A DNA stretch of 14,039 nucleotides from an uncultured Alistipes sp. (GTDB lineage: Bacteria; Bacteroidota; Bacteroidia; Bacteroidales; Rikenellaceae), in contig CAAGGY010000105.1 in assembly GCA_900769525.1 (NCBI GenBank), positions 1 through 14,039 of the forward strand, written 5' to 3'. Position 1 is the first letter of the stretch, and the number at the start of each line of letters is the position of its first letter. Below the pieces are notes generated by a model. That model searched no databases and was not told where the DNA came from. It was given only the letters and a program-made list of their open reading frames with translations. Below, one piece after another: positions 1 through 7,910 of the stretch. A program made the position numbers and the translations under genes.

Positions 1-66
1 AACATAGAGCTTACGACCCTTCTCAGCCTTAAACTGCTGACCTGCGATCTCTACTATTACGTACAT
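1..66 (-). CDS. rplU: 50S ribosomal protein L21, 5' end only
   Basis: Reading leftward from an ATG at 66-64 gives 22 codons beginning MYVIVEIAGQQFKAEKGRKL, the N-terminal beta strand of bacterial L21 (family pattern MYAIVxxGGKQ). L21 binds 23S rRNA in the large subunit. The gene runs off the left edge, so about 80 residues and the usual partner rpmA (L27) lie outside. An in-frame TAA lies two codons upstream of the ATG, which fixes the start. No Shine-Dalgarno is seen; a good Bacteroidetes promoter lies 31 bp upstream (97-127). The identity rests on a short but characteristic segment. Confidence 0.9.
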   Translation of the reverse strand, partial: MYVIVEIAGQQFKAEKGRKLYV

Positions 67-96
67 TTATTCTAAAAATTGTAATGTTTAGCGGGG

Positions 97-127
97 CAAA
101 GATACGAACATTTTTTCGATTAGCAAC
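97..127 (-). promoter_or_regulatory. Bacteroidetes-type promoter for rplU
   Basis: On the minus strand a -7 box TATCTTTG (104 to 97) matches the phylum consensus TAnnTTTG. It is preceded after 19 bp by GTTG (127 to 124), close to the -33 consensus TTTG. It would start transcription about 90, some 25 nt before the L21 start codon. Confidence 0.7.
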
Positions 128-233
128 ACTTCGCTCAACTTTTTTTAATAATTATGGCACACTTTTAGCCTCAGGACATACGTTTATGTAGATAAACAGA
201 GATTTAACATCTTAGAGCCCCAAGTTATTTAGG

Positions 234-264
234 GTTGAGGTGTTGCACGATTCGAATATTTTTG
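234..264 (+). promoter_or_regulatory. Bacteroidetes-type promoter for the cysQ-like gene
   Basis: GTTG (234-237), a 19-bp spacer and TATTTTTG (257-264) fit the -33/-7 pattern of the Bacteroidetes primary sigma factor. It is divergent from the rplU promoter and lies 44 bp before the ATG at 309, which supports that start. Confidence 0.65.
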
Positions 265-308
265 CTAACTTTACGTAGTAAAACTAACGGTTGCCAAACC
301 CACCACAT

Positions 309-1139
309 ATGATTATTGACCAGAGTATCAGAGAGTACCTTCTCCCCGAGCAATTTAACGCCGCAGTGCGTGCCGGAGCCGCTATTATGAAGATATACAA
401 GCATAGCGACAGCTACGACATCACGCTCAAAAGCGACCATACGCCAATAACCATTGCCGACCGCCAAGCACACCTTAAAATCAAGGAGTCGCTGGGAAAG
501 ACTCGCATACCTATACTCTCGGAGGAGGGGCGTGAGATGCTCTACGACGAGCGTCGCAACTGGGAGCTATTCTGGCTTGTCGACCCACTCGATGGCACCG
601 TGGAGTTTATCAAGGGTAACAACGAGTTTACCGTCAACATAGCGCTTATGGAGAACAACATCTGTATAAGCTCGGTAATCTATGTACCCTACTACCACAA
701 GATGTATATCGCAGTTAAGGGCTTTGGAGCCTGGGTCATTGATGGCGTAGAGCCGAGCGACGAGGCGCAATACAGCTATGCTGACATCCACAGCAGCATG
801 CGGCGTCTACCCATCTCTGAGCGAGAGCACGATGGCTTCCGAGTGGCCGTATCACGTTCGCACCAGAACACCGAAACCCACTCACACATCGACACACTAC
901 GCAGCGAGTATCCCGACCTGGAGATTATCGAGCAGGGCAGCTCCTACAAATTCTGCCTCTTAGCCGAGGGATATGTCGACTACTACATACGCACCACAAC
1001 AACCTCGGAGTGGGACACGGCAGCGGGCGAACTGATTCTCGCCGAGGCTGGCGGAACAACACTCTCCTACCCTACTGGCGAGCCATTGAGCTACAACAAG
1101 GAGGTATTAGACAACCCTTGGTTTGTTGCTCGACGCTAA
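309..1139 (+). CDS. cysQ: 3'(2'),5'-bisphosphate nucleotidase, CysQ/inositol monophosphatase family
   Basis: This is a 276-aa Mg-dependent phosphatase of the FIG/IMPase superfamily. CysQ members hydrolyse 3'-phosphoadenosine 5'-phosphate (PAP) to AMP and recycle the by-product of sulfate assimilation. Numbered from the ATG, the metal site is complete: SEE at 71-73, the signature DPLDGT at 92-97 within a W-x-V-DPLDGT-x-EF context, and EWDTAA at 234-239 followed by the usual AEAGG. Length is slightly above E. coli CysQ (about 246 aa), with an insert around 150-175. The frame extends 18 nt upstream to a TTG at 291, but ATG at 309 is preferred for the family N-terminus and promoter spacing. A terminator-like hairpin follows, so it is probably monocistronic. 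Substrate (PAP versus inositol phosphates) is inferred from family resemblance only. Confidence 0.88.
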   Translation: MIIDQSIREYLLPEQFNAAVRAGAAIMKIYKHSDSYDITLKSDHTPITIADRQAHLKIKESLGKTRIPILSEEGREMLYDERRNWELFWLVDPLDGTVEFIKGNNEFTVNIALMENNICISSVIYVPYYHKMYIAVKGFGAWVIDGVEPSDEAQYSYADIHSSMRRLPISEREHDGFRVAVSRSHQNTETHSHIDTLRSEYPDLEIIEQGSSYKFCLLAEGYVDYYIRTTTTSEWDTAAGELILAEAGGTTLSYPTGEPLSYNKEVLDNPWFVARR

Positions 1140-1154
1140 GTGGTGTTTAACATA

Positions 1155-1202
1155 TTTCGGGGCAGCGTAGCTGAGTGCTATTCTGCCTCGAAATCTATTT
1201 TT
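1155..1202 (+). terminator. intrinsic terminator after the cysQ-like gene
   Basis: An 11-bp stem (1155-1165 with 1183-1193, one G-U pair) encloses an inner TAGC/GCTA stem (1168-1171 with 1177-1180). It is followed by TCTATTTTT. It starts 15 nt after the cysQ stop codon. The T-tract is interrupted, so efficiency is uncertain. Confidence 0.65.
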
Positions 1203-1291
1203 GAGGGCACAACATTGGCACAAATAGCAGGCAAAATAGAGTAATTTGAGATTATTTTGATAAATCATACCAATATTCCACGAGTTCTTTG

Positions 1292-1299
1292 TATCTTTG
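1292..1299 (+). promoter_or_regulatory. -7 box (TATCTTTG) upstream of era
   Basis: A perfect TAnnTTTG element sits 23 nt before the era ATG and after the cysQ terminator, so it is the likely start point for era and the genes behind it. No TTTG or GTTG is found at the expected 19-21 bp upstream, so only half of the promoter is supported. Confidence 0.5.
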
Positions 1300-1322
1300 C
1301 CATTATTTTATAATGAAATTTT

Positions 1323-2207
1323 ATGGCACATCGCAGTGGTTTTGTAAATATCATCGGTAATCCGAATGTCGGCAAGTCGACACTTATGAATCAGCTTGTG
1401 GGCGAGAAGCTCTCAATCATCACCTCTAAGGCGCAGACTACACGTCATCGCATTATGGGTATTGTCAACGGCGAGGACTTCCAGATTGTCTACTCCGACA
1501 CCCCGGGCATTCTTAAGCCTAACTACAAACTCCAGGAGAAGATGATGAAGTTCGTACGTGGCGCTATCACCGATGCCGACGTACTGCTCTATGTCACCGA
1601 TACGGTTGAGGATAGCGACCGCTCGGCCGATATCATCGAGAAGGTAAACCTCTCTGGAATACCTACCATTGTGGTAATCAACAAAGTAGACCTCACCACA
1701 CCCGACAAGCTTGTTGCCCTTGTCGAGAAGTGGCAGGCACTCATACCCAATGCCATTATCGCCCCATGCTCTGCAAAGGAGAACTTCAACGTCGAGGGTG
1801 TGTTCAACCTCATCCTCGAGCGTCTGCCCGAGGGCGAGCCATTCTATCCGAAGGACACTCTTACAGATAAGACCTTGCGCTTCTTTGCCTCGGAGATTAT
1901 CCGTGAGAAGATTTTGCTCAACTACGACAAGGAGATACCCTACTCTTGCGAGATTGCTATTGAGAGCTACAAAGAGGAGCCTACCATCGACCGTATCTCT
2001 GCAACCATCTTCGTTGCCCGCAACTCGCAGAAGGGCATTGTCATCGGCCACAAGGGCGAGCGCCTTAAGCGTGTAGGCCAGGCTGCACGTCACGACCTTG
2101 AGGCATTCCTCGGCAAGAAGGTATTCCTTGAGCTCTATGTCAAGGTTATGGAGGATTGGCGCAACAACGACAACCAGCTCAAGCGCTTTGGCTACGAGCT
2201 TGAGTAA
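1323..2207 (+). CDS. era: GTPase Era
   Basis: Era is an essential GTPase that binds the 3' end of 16S rRNA and assists 30S assembly. At 294 aa it has normal length (E. coli 301). The GTPase domain shows G1 GNPNVGKS at 12-19, G3 DTPG at 59-62, G4 NKVD at 120-123 and the SAK loop at 150-152. The C-terminal KH domain has the IGHKG loop at 241-245 and the conserved WRN near 280-282. ATG at 1323 gives the expected short N-terminus; an ATG at 1313 is out of frame. A -7 box lies just upstream. The TPR gene begins 39 nt after the stop with no terminator between, so the two are probably cotranscribed. Confidence 0.97.
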   Translation: MAHRSGFVNIIGNPNVGKSTLMNQLVGEKLSIITSKAQTTRHRIMGIVNGEDFQIVYSDTPGILKPNYKLQEKMMKFVRGAITDADVLLYVTDTVEDSDRSADIIEKVNLSGIPTIVVINKVDLTTPDKLVALVEKWQALIPNAIIAPCSAKENFNVEGVFNLILERLPEGEPFYPKDTLTDKTLRFFASEIIREKILLNYDKEIPYSCEIAIESYKEEPTIDRISATIFVARNSQKGIVIGHKGERLKRVGQAARHDLEAFLGKKVFLELYVKVMEDWRNNDNQLKRFGYELE

Positions 2208-2246
2208 TAATCACCCAATTAAGACGTTTAGTGTAAAAGGCTTGCA

Positions 2247-4253
2247 ATGAGACGATATATTGTCGCTATACTAATGTTTCTTGCTCTCGCACTCCCTGCG
2301 AGGGTTGAGGCGCAGTATAACCGCAACTATATCTACTGGATGGGGCAGCAGAAGATGGTCAACAACAACTACCACGAGGCCATCGAGATTCTGAATGTCT
2401 TGCTGCGCTACGATGCCAAGGACTTCGACGCATACTTCCTACGTGGCATTGCCAAATACAACCTCGACGATCTGCTCGGTGCCGACAACGACTTCTCTCG
2501 TGCCGTGGAGCTCAACCCTGTATATACTGGAGCCTTCTACTACCGAGCCATAACACGCTCACGTCTTGGTAATTACGACGATGCACTCAACGACTTCAAG
2601 CAGGCCATAGAGCTTCGTCCCGACCTTCCAGACCCATACTACAGCCGTGGTGTCACACGTCTTCTAAACCAGCAGTTCGAGGCCGCAATTGCCGACTTCG
2701 ACCTCTTCATACGCTTCGAGAAACGCCACGTGGCAGCATATATTAACCGAGGCATCAGCTACCTCAATCTCAAGGATACGACTAAGGCGTACGAAAATTT
2801 CGAGCTCGCCATTCGCACAAATCGTGAGGAGCCTGAGGCCTACAACCGCCGTGGTGCTCTGCTTCTTGCGCAGGAGCGCTTCGATGAGGCGTGCGACGAT
2901 TTCGACCGTGCCATAAAGTGTGACTCGTCATACCTTCCCGCATTCTTCAACCGAGCACTCGTCAACGACAGGCTTGACCGCCCTATGCTCTCAATCCTCG
3001 ACCTCGACCACGTCATCAGGCTCGACTCGATGAGCACCATTGGCTACTTCAACCGAGCACTCATTCGCTCCGACATTGGCGACTACAATCATGCCCTTGA
3101 GGATTTTAACACCGTGGTAAAGCTATCGCCAGAGAATGTCTTGGTATATTTCAATCGTGCACTGCTTCACACTCGTCTTGGTAACATCACTGCTGCTATC
3201 GACGACTATAGCAGAGCCATAGAGCTATATCCCGACTTTGCGAATGCCTATCTCAACCGAGGCCTCCTGCGCCGCACACAGCGTGACTTGCGAGGTGCCG
3301 AGAGCGATGAGCGTACTGCACGCCGTAAGATTGCCGAGCATCGTGCACGCCTCAAGGAGTCATCGTCGGAGTCGATATTTTCAGATACAACACAGCGTTT
3401 CGACAAGCTACTATCGTTGGAGAGCAAGCTCATAGAGCGCAAATTTGACCGCATAGTATCACGTGTTACGGCAGAGAACAACGACCTGGCACTCATCCCT
3501 ATGTTTAGGTTCACACTCCTTGTTGAGGATAGCACAAAGGTTGACCGCCGCCTACTACGCTTCAACACCCAGCGTGTGCGTGACTTCCAGGATAAGATTG
3601 ACAACCCTATGCTTCGCCTCGACTGCCGTCAGTGTAACCTCTCGCCCGATTCGCTAATAGCCATCGACCGTGAACTTGAGGCTAAACTGCGCACTGCAAC
3701 TTCAGCCGATTGGATTACGCTCTTTGAGCGAGGTGTAAGCCAGGCACTTATAAAGCAGTACACCAACTCGGTGAATACACTTGGTGAGGCTATACAGCTA
3801 AACCCAACAAACCCATTCCTATATCTCAACCGTGCTACGACACGTGCCGAGATGATTGACTTCATCTCATCTATGGACGACAGCTATCACAGCGTATCGT
3901 TTGACTCCGACCCCGCCAAGCGACTTCACAACCATAGTAAGCGCACATATAGCTACGATGAGGCTATCGAGGATATCAACAAGGCTATCAAGCTCTACCC
4001 TGAGTTTGCTGAGGCCTACTATAACAGAGCAAACCTCATGGCCATCTCGGGCGAGCTGCCAGCGGCCTACGACGACTACACACGTGCCATAGAGCTCGAC
4101 GCAGATCTTGGCGAGGCCTACTACAACCGTGGCCTTGTGCAGATATATATGAAGGATACCCGCAAGGGGTGTATGGACCTCTCGAAGGCTGGCGAGCTGG
4201 GCATTGCCGCAGCTTACGACCTACTCAAAGAGTTCCACATCGCCGAGCACTAA
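2247..4253 (+). CDS. secreted tetratricopeptide-repeat protein (668 aa)
   Basis: A Sec signal peptide is visible (MRRY, hydrophobic 5-17, likely cleavage after VEA at residue 22), so the protein should be periplasmic or surface-facing. It contains two TPR superhelices. The first is about nine regular 34-residue repeats from 27 to 332, plus a degenerate tenth to about 366, with the classic pattern AxxxRG...Y..A..DF..AI.L.P. Residues about 367-487 are a charged, non-TPR linker that includes CRQC at 460-463. The second superhelix runs from 488 to the end, where one repeat is split by about 30 extra residues (538-569). The C-terminus (GCMDLSKAGELG, 641-652) is common at the end of Bacteroidetes TPR proteins. 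TPRs mediate protein binding; no enzymatic motif is seen and the partner is unknown. It follows era closely, but no functional tie is implied. Start at ATG 2247 is fixed by the signal peptide. Confidence 0.85.
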   Translation: MRRYIVAILMFLALALPARVEAQYNRNYIYWMGQQKMVNNNYHEAIEILNVLLRYDAKDFDAYFLRGIAKYNLDDLLGADNDFSRAVELNPVYTGAFYYRAITRSRLGNYDDALNDFKQAIELRPDLPDPYYSRGVTRLLNQQFEAAIADFDLFIRFEKRHVAAYINRGISYLNLKDTTKAYENFELAIRTNREEPEAYNRRGALLLAQERFDEACDDFDRAIKCDSSYLPAFFNRALVNDRLDRPMLSILDLDHVIRLDSMSTIGYFNRALIRSDIGDYNHALEDFNTVVKLSPENVLVYFNRALLHTRLGNITAAIDDYSRAIELYPDFANAYLNRGLLRRTQRDLRGAESDERTARRKIAEHRARLKESSSESIFSDTTQRFDKLLSLESKLIERKFDRIVSRVTAENNDLALIPMFRFTLLVEDSTKVDRRLLRFNTQRVRDFQDKIDNPMLRLDCRQCNLSPDSLIAIDRELEAKLRTATSADWITLFERGVSQALIKQYTNSVNTLGEAIQLNPTNPFLYLNRATTRAEMIDFISSMDDSYHSVSFDSDPAKRLHNHSKRTYSYDEAIEDINKAIKLYPEFAEAYYNRANLMAISGELPAAYDDYTRAIELDADLGEAYYNRGLVQIYMKDTRKGCMDLSKAGELGIAAAYDLLKEFHIAEH

Positions 4254-4308
4254 AGCAAGTAGAGACCGACAAAAATTCATCTTATTATAAACCTAAACAA
4301 AAGTTATT

Positions 4309-5670
4309 ATGACTCAAACAATTCAGCGAAAGCTCAACGACTCGGCGTTTGTACGCTGGTCTGCGTTGATCCTCATCTCATTGATGATGTTCTTCGCCTA
4401 CATGTTCGTGGACATGCTCTCTCCATTGAAGGAGCTCCTCGAGACAAATCTTCAGTGGGATAGCAGCACCTTTGGTACATACGCTGCTTCAGAGTACTTC
4501 CTCAACGTATTCTGCTTCTTCCTCATCTTCGCAGGTATCATCCTCGATAAGATGGGTATCCGCTTCACAGGTCTGCTCTCTGCAGGTTTGATGGTTATTG
4601 GTGCATGCATCAAGTTCTATGCTATGAGCGACGGCTTCGTAGGCACAGGCCTCGAGGCATGGCTCGGCTCTTGGTGGGTAGCACTTCCTGCCTCTGCTAA
4701 GCTCTCATGCTTTGGCTTTATGATCTTTGGTTGCGGCTGCGAGATGGCTGGTACAACAGTCTCTAAGGCTATTGCTAAGTGGTTCAAGGGCAAGGAGATG
4801 GCTATGGCTATGGGTCTTGAGATGTCTATCGCACGTCTTGGTGTGTTTGCAGCTATGTGGCTTGCACCTATGGTATCTGCAGGCTTTGGCAACTCAGTAT
4901 CTGCTCCTGTATTGTTTGGTGCAGCATTGCTCTCAATCGGCTTCATCTTCTACTTCGTATTCGTTGTTCTCGACCGCAAACTCGACAAGCAGCTTGAGGC
5001 TGCTGGTGAGCTCACTAACGAGGCTTCAGAGGAGGAGTTCAAGTTCAGCGACCTTGGCAAGATCTTCACCAGCAAGATGTTCTGGTTGGTTGCTTTGCTC
5101 TGCGTGTTGTACTACTCTGCAATCTTCCCATTCCAGCGTTATGCTCCAGACTTCTTGAACAAGACTCTCGACATCGAGAATGGCTCACAGCTCTTCAGCT
5201 GCTTCCCAATCCTTGCAATGGTACTCACCCCATTCCTCGGTGCATTTATCGACCGTAAGGGTAAGGCAGCGTCGATTCTTATGGTTGGCTCACTCATCAT
5301 GATTGCTTGCCACCTCAGCTTCGCCTACATATTGCCTATGTACCCATCTAAGGTTCTTGCTGTTGCTATCATCGCAATCCTTGGCGTATCGTTCTCATTG
5401 GTTCCTGCAGCTTTGTGGCCATCAGTACCAAAGATTATCGACGAGCGCATCCTCGGCTCAGCATACTGCGTTATCTTCTGGATTCAGAACTGGGGCTTGT
5501 TGCTCGTTCCAGTTGTAATTGGTAAGGCTCTCGACGCTACTGGCGGTTACACCGTTCCTATGGTCATCTTCTCATCATTCGGCGTCTTCGCACTGCTTAT
5601 CGGCTTGATGCTCAAGCGTGAGGATAAGAAGAAGGGCTATGGCCTTGAGCTTCCTAACATTAAGGAGTAA
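4309..5670 (+). CDS. major facilitator superfamily transporter, MFSD1-like
   Basis: This 453-aa inner-membrane protein has about 12 hydrophobic helices in two halves, split by a charged cytoplasmic loop (about 222-250). Both MFS loop motifs are present: GIILDKMG after helix 2 and GAFIDRKG after helix 8. The C-terminal half (LG-S-SL--ALWP-V, then LG-AY----IQN-GL, then G--LD--G) resembles, from memory, animal MFSD1, a lysosomal dipeptide uniporter. Peptide transport is therefore a possible role, but substrate cannot be read from sequence. Codons are biased to GCT, GTT, TTG and TTC compared with the GCC/CTC-rich neighbours, which suggests high expression. No clear promoter lies in the 55-bp gap after the TPR gene; a strong terminator follows. 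Confidence 0.88.
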   Translation: MTQTIQRKLNDSAFVRWSALILISLMMFFAYMFVDMLSPLKELLETNLQWDSSTFGTYAASEYFLNVFCFFLIFAGIILDKMGIRFTGLLSAGLMVIGACIKFYAMSDGFVGTGLEAWLGSWWVALPASAKLSCFGFMIFGCGCEMAGTTVSKAIAKWFKGKEMAMAMGLEMSIARLGVFAAMWLAPMVSAGFGNSVSAPVLFGAALLSIGFIFYFVFVVLDRKLDKQLEAAGELTNEASEEEFKFSDLGKIFTSKMFWLVALLCVLYYSAIFPFQRYAPDFLNKTLDIENGSQLFSCFPILAMVLTPFLGAFIDRKGKAASILMVGSLIMIACHLSFAYILPMYPSKVLAVAIIAILGVSFSLVPAALWPSVPKIIDERILGSAYCVIFWIQNWGLLLVPVVIGKALDATGGYTVPMVIFSSFGVFALLIGLMLKREDKKKGYGLELPNIKE

Positions 5671-5689
5671 GTATCATTTAAGTAGATAC

Positions 5690-5734
5690 AAAGTGCCTGT
5701 CCAACGTTATGCTGGACAGGCACTTTTAGTTTCT
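5690..5734 (+). terminator. strong intrinsic terminator of the MFS gene
   Basis: A perfect 14-bp stem (5690-5703 with 5713-5726) has a 9-nt loop and is followed by TTTTAGTTTC. It begins 19 nt after the MFS stop codon. The A-run at its left side could let it also stop leftward transcription. Confidence 0.9.
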
Positions 5735-5769
5735 ACGAGGCAGAGCGATTGAGTGTATGGAGTAAGTTA

Positions 5770-5850
5770 TGTGGGTTACTATGGGTTCTCTACGGATTCT
5801 ATGAGTTCTATGGGTTACTATGGGTTTATATGAGGTTAGATGGGGTTAGA
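5770..5850 (+). repeat. degenerate short tandem array, unit about CTATGGGTT
   Basis: About eight imperfect 9-11-nt units (CTATGGGTT, CTACGGATT, CTATGAGTT, TATGAGGTT, GATGGGGTT and similar) lie head to tail. The 16-mer TGGGTTACTATGGGTT occurs twice exactly (5772-5787 and 5811-5826). TGTGGGTTA at 5770-5778 has an exact inverted copy TAACCCACA at 5924-5932. No reading frame or known element explains it. Function unknown; possible slippage product or G-rich structure. Confidence 0.6.
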
Positions 5851-5996
5851 TATGTATATAGTAAGTCTATATTGAGCTCTTCTCTGTCCCCAAGACCTCT
5901 CTGATAATCCCCACAACTCATCTTAACCCACAATTACTGCATAACTTATATCGACTTCCGATCTGCAAACATTCGAGGCCACACCCTACAAAATCC
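5851..5996. other. gene-free spacer with nothing recognisable
   Basis: Between the short repeat array and the first long direct repeat I see no plausible coding frame, tRNA or promoter in this AT-rich stretch. It is part of the 658-bp gap separating the convergent MFS and rny genes. Confidence 0.6.
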
Positions 5997-6126
5997 AATT
6001 TCTCAGGAGAAGGCTGCAGATTTACCTCAAGACACAATTTGTTGTCAGAGTGATGTAAGAGTGGTATATCGCAAAAGAAGCACCCTCGGGATAGTACACG
6101 AAGTACAGCCCGAGGGTGCTTACTTT
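5997..6126. repeat. direct repeat copy 1 (about 130 bp, hairpin-ended)
   Basis: It matches 6161-6291 at about 95% (six substitutions and one single-base indel over 131 positions). The left two thirds (to about 6072) is a conserved non-coding segment; the right third is a perfect terminator-like hairpin (6078-6121). None of the differences falls in the hairpin stem. A 34-bp spacer separates the copies and is not repeated. It may be a member of a dispersed intergenic repeat family, but only two copies are visible here. Confidence 0.88.
6078..6121. terminator. 13-bp hairpin in repeat copy 1, probably bidirectional terminator
   Basis: Perfect arms 6078-6090 (AAGCACCCTCGGG) and 6109-6121 enclose an 18-nt loop with an inner GTAC/GTAC pairing. 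A-rich sequence on the left and T-rich on the right give a U-tract in both directions. It serves as a back-up terminator for rny (leftward) or for MFS read-through (rightward). Confidence 0.7.
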
Positions 6127-6160
6127 ACAAGAAATGATCAAGGATACCCCTGCCTAACCA

Positions 6161-6291
6161 AATTTCCTATGAGAAGGCTGCAAGATTTGCCTCAAGACAC
6201 AATTTGTTGTCAGAGTGATGTAAGAGTGGTATATCACAAAAGAAGCACCCTCGGGATAGTACACGAGGTACAGCCCGAGGGTGCTTACTTT
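6161..6291. repeat. direct repeat copy 2 (about 131 bp, hairpin-ended)
   Basis: This is the second copy of the element at 5997-6126, with an offset of 164-165 bp. It lies next to the 3' end of rny. Weaker similarity may extend some 15 bp to the left (ACCC-T-C--AA-CC). Between copies, the stem arms of the hairpin are identical while one loop base differs. Confidence 0.88.
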
Positions 6292-6292
6292 T
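6243..6292 (-). terminator. 13-bp hairpin in repeat copy 2, likely rny terminator
   Basis: Perfect arms 6243-6255 and 6274-6286 enclose an 18-nt loop. Leftward transcripts leaving rny (stop at 6329) would form it about 40 nt later and then run into CTTCTTTTG. The T-run at 6289-6292 makes it work rightward as well. Confidence 0.78.
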
Positions 6293-6328
6293 AGAGATGT
6301 GCCGCTATTGCGTCACTATCACAACAAA

Positions 6329-7858
6329 TTACTTGGCGTAAGACACCGAACGAGTCTCACGAATAACCGTAATCTTAACCTGTCCTGGATAGGTCATCTC
6401 GTCCTGAATCTTCTTTGCAATATCGTGTGATAGTGCCTCTGACTCCTGGTCTGAGAGCTTGTCTGCACCAACGATTACACGAAGCTCACGGCCAGCCTGG
6501 ATAGCATAGGTCTTAACAACGCCAGGGTATGAGAGGGCGATGCTCTCCATCTCCTTAAGACGCTTGATGTAAGACTCAACAACCTCACGGCGAGCGCCAG
6601 GGCGAGCACCAGAGATAGCATCGCAGACCTGGATGATAGGAGCGATGAGCGATGTCATCTCAGTCTCATCGTGGTGAGCACCAATAGCGTTGCATACATC
6701 TGGCTTCTCCTTGTACTTCTCGGCAAGCTTCATACCTATGATTGCGTGTGGCAACTCTGGCTCATCATCGGGCACCTTACCTATATCGTGCAAGAGACCT
6801 GCACGGCGTGCAGCCTTAGGATTAAGACCGAGCTCCGCAGCCATGATACCTGCGAGATTTGCTGTCTCACGAGCGTGCTGCAAGAGGTTCTGACCATATG
6901 ACGAGCGATACTTCATCTTACCGATAAGGCGGATAAGCTCAGGGTGTAGGCCGTGGATACCGAGGTCGATAGTTGTACGCTTACCAACCTCCACGATCTC
7001 CTCCTCGATCTGCTTCTTAACCTTAGCCACAACCTCCTCGATACGTGCTGGGTGGATACGGCCATCTGTTACAAGCTGATGCAAGGCAAGGCGGGCAATC
7101 TCACGACGAACAGGGTCAAAGCCTGAAAGGATGATAGCCTCAGGAGTATCATCAACGATAATCTCGATACCTGTAGCAGCCTCCAAAGCGCGGATATTAC
7201 GACCCTCGCGACCGATAATACGGCCCTTAACCTCGTCCGACTCGATATTGAATACTGTCACGGCATTCTCGATAGCTGTCTCGGTTGCTACACGCTGAAT
7301 AGATGCTACAACGATACGCTTAGCCTCCTTAGTAGCTGAGAGCTTAGCCTCCTCGATAGTCTCAGCGATATATGCAGCTGCGTCGGCCTTAGCCTCGTTC
7401 TTCATATTCTCGATAAGGATATTCTTAGCCTCCTCAGAGCTAAGTCCCGAGATCTGCTCAAGGCGAGCATTCTGCTCCTTGATAACTGCTGCAAGCTCCT
7501 CCTTTTTGGTCTCAACGCTCTGAAGCTGTGCCTCAAGCTGCTCCTTGCGCTTGTCGTAGTCTGATGATTTCTTGTCGAGCTCACGCTCCTTGTGCTGGAG
7601 GTTTGCCTCGGCCTGCTTGGCACGCTGCTCACTCTGCTGCAGTTTCTGGTTACGCTCATTTACCTGGCGGTCGTGCTCGCTCTTGAGCTGGATGAACTTC
7701 TCCTTCGCCTGCAACATCTTCTCCTTCTTTATCATTTCGCCGTCAGCCTCTGCCTTTGCGACAATGGCCTTTGCACGTGAGCGAGCACCAAAGTAGGCAG
7801 CCACAGTACCTACCACAGCACCACCCACAACGCCGACGATTATCATAGTTGCACTCAT
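6329..7858 (-). CDS. rny: ribonuclease Y
   Basis: RNase Y is a membrane-anchored endoribonuclease that starts mRNA decay. This 509-aa protein (typical 510-520) shows the full architecture. It has an N-terminal membrane helix (5-23), a long charged coiled coil (about 30-135), and a KH domain with the GREG loop at 216-219 in the KGRIIGREGRNIRALE signature. The HD phosphohydrolase domain has the metal-binding HD at 357-358 (LLHDIGK) and HHD at 395-397. The ATG at 7858 gives the usual short leader; a second ATG four codons in is possible. No promoter box is obvious in the 52 bp between this gene and the 6S RNA U-tract, so it may rely on a weak promoter or read-through. Two hairpin repeats lie downstream. 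Confidence 0.97.
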   Translation of the reverse strand: MSATMIIVGVVGGAVVGTVAAYFGARSRAKAIVAKAEADGEMIKKEKMLQAKEKFIQLKSEHDRQVNERNQKLQQSEQRAKQAEANLQHKERELDKKSSDYDKRKEQLEAQLQSVETKKEELAAVIKEQNARLEQISGLSSEEAKNILIENMKNEAKADAAAYIAETIEEAKLSATKEAKRIVVASIQRVATETAIENAVTVFNIESDEVKGRIIGREGRNIRALEAATGIEIIVDDTPEAIILSGFDPVRREIARLALHQLVTDGRIHPARIEEVVAKVKKQIEEEIVEVGKRTTIDLGIHGLHPELIRLIGKMKYRSSYGQNLLQHARETANLAGIMAAELGLNPKAARRAGLLHDIGKVPDDEPELPHAIIGMKLAEKYKEKPDVCNAIGAHHDETEMTSLIAPIIQVCDAISGARPGARREVVESYIKRLKEMESIALSYPGVVKTYAIQAGRELRVIVGADKLSDQESEALSHDIAKKIQDEMTYPGQVKITVIRETRSVSYAK

Positions 7859-7910
7859 AATGATAATTGTTGTTAAGTAGTTATATATTAATAAAATGTG
7901 TTACTAAAAC

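Noticed and set aside
291..308. TTG start extending the cysQ-like protein by six residues
   Set aside because: ATG at 309 fits the family start better and TTG starts are rare.
1413..2093. 226-codon minus-strand open frame opposite era
   Set aside because: Antisense to the conserved Era frame, no recognisable motif, no promoter.
5997..6291. CRISPR-like array
   Set aside because: Only two copies, each ~130 bp and hairpin-ended, with a single 34-bp spacer and no cas genes.
6061..6294. 77-codon rightward open frame with an internally repeated peptide (RSTLGIVHEVQPEGAYF twice)
   Set aside because: It is made by the two direct repeats and their hairpins; the 165-bp offset between the hairpins is a multiple of three, so the frame stays open by chance. 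No start signal or homology.
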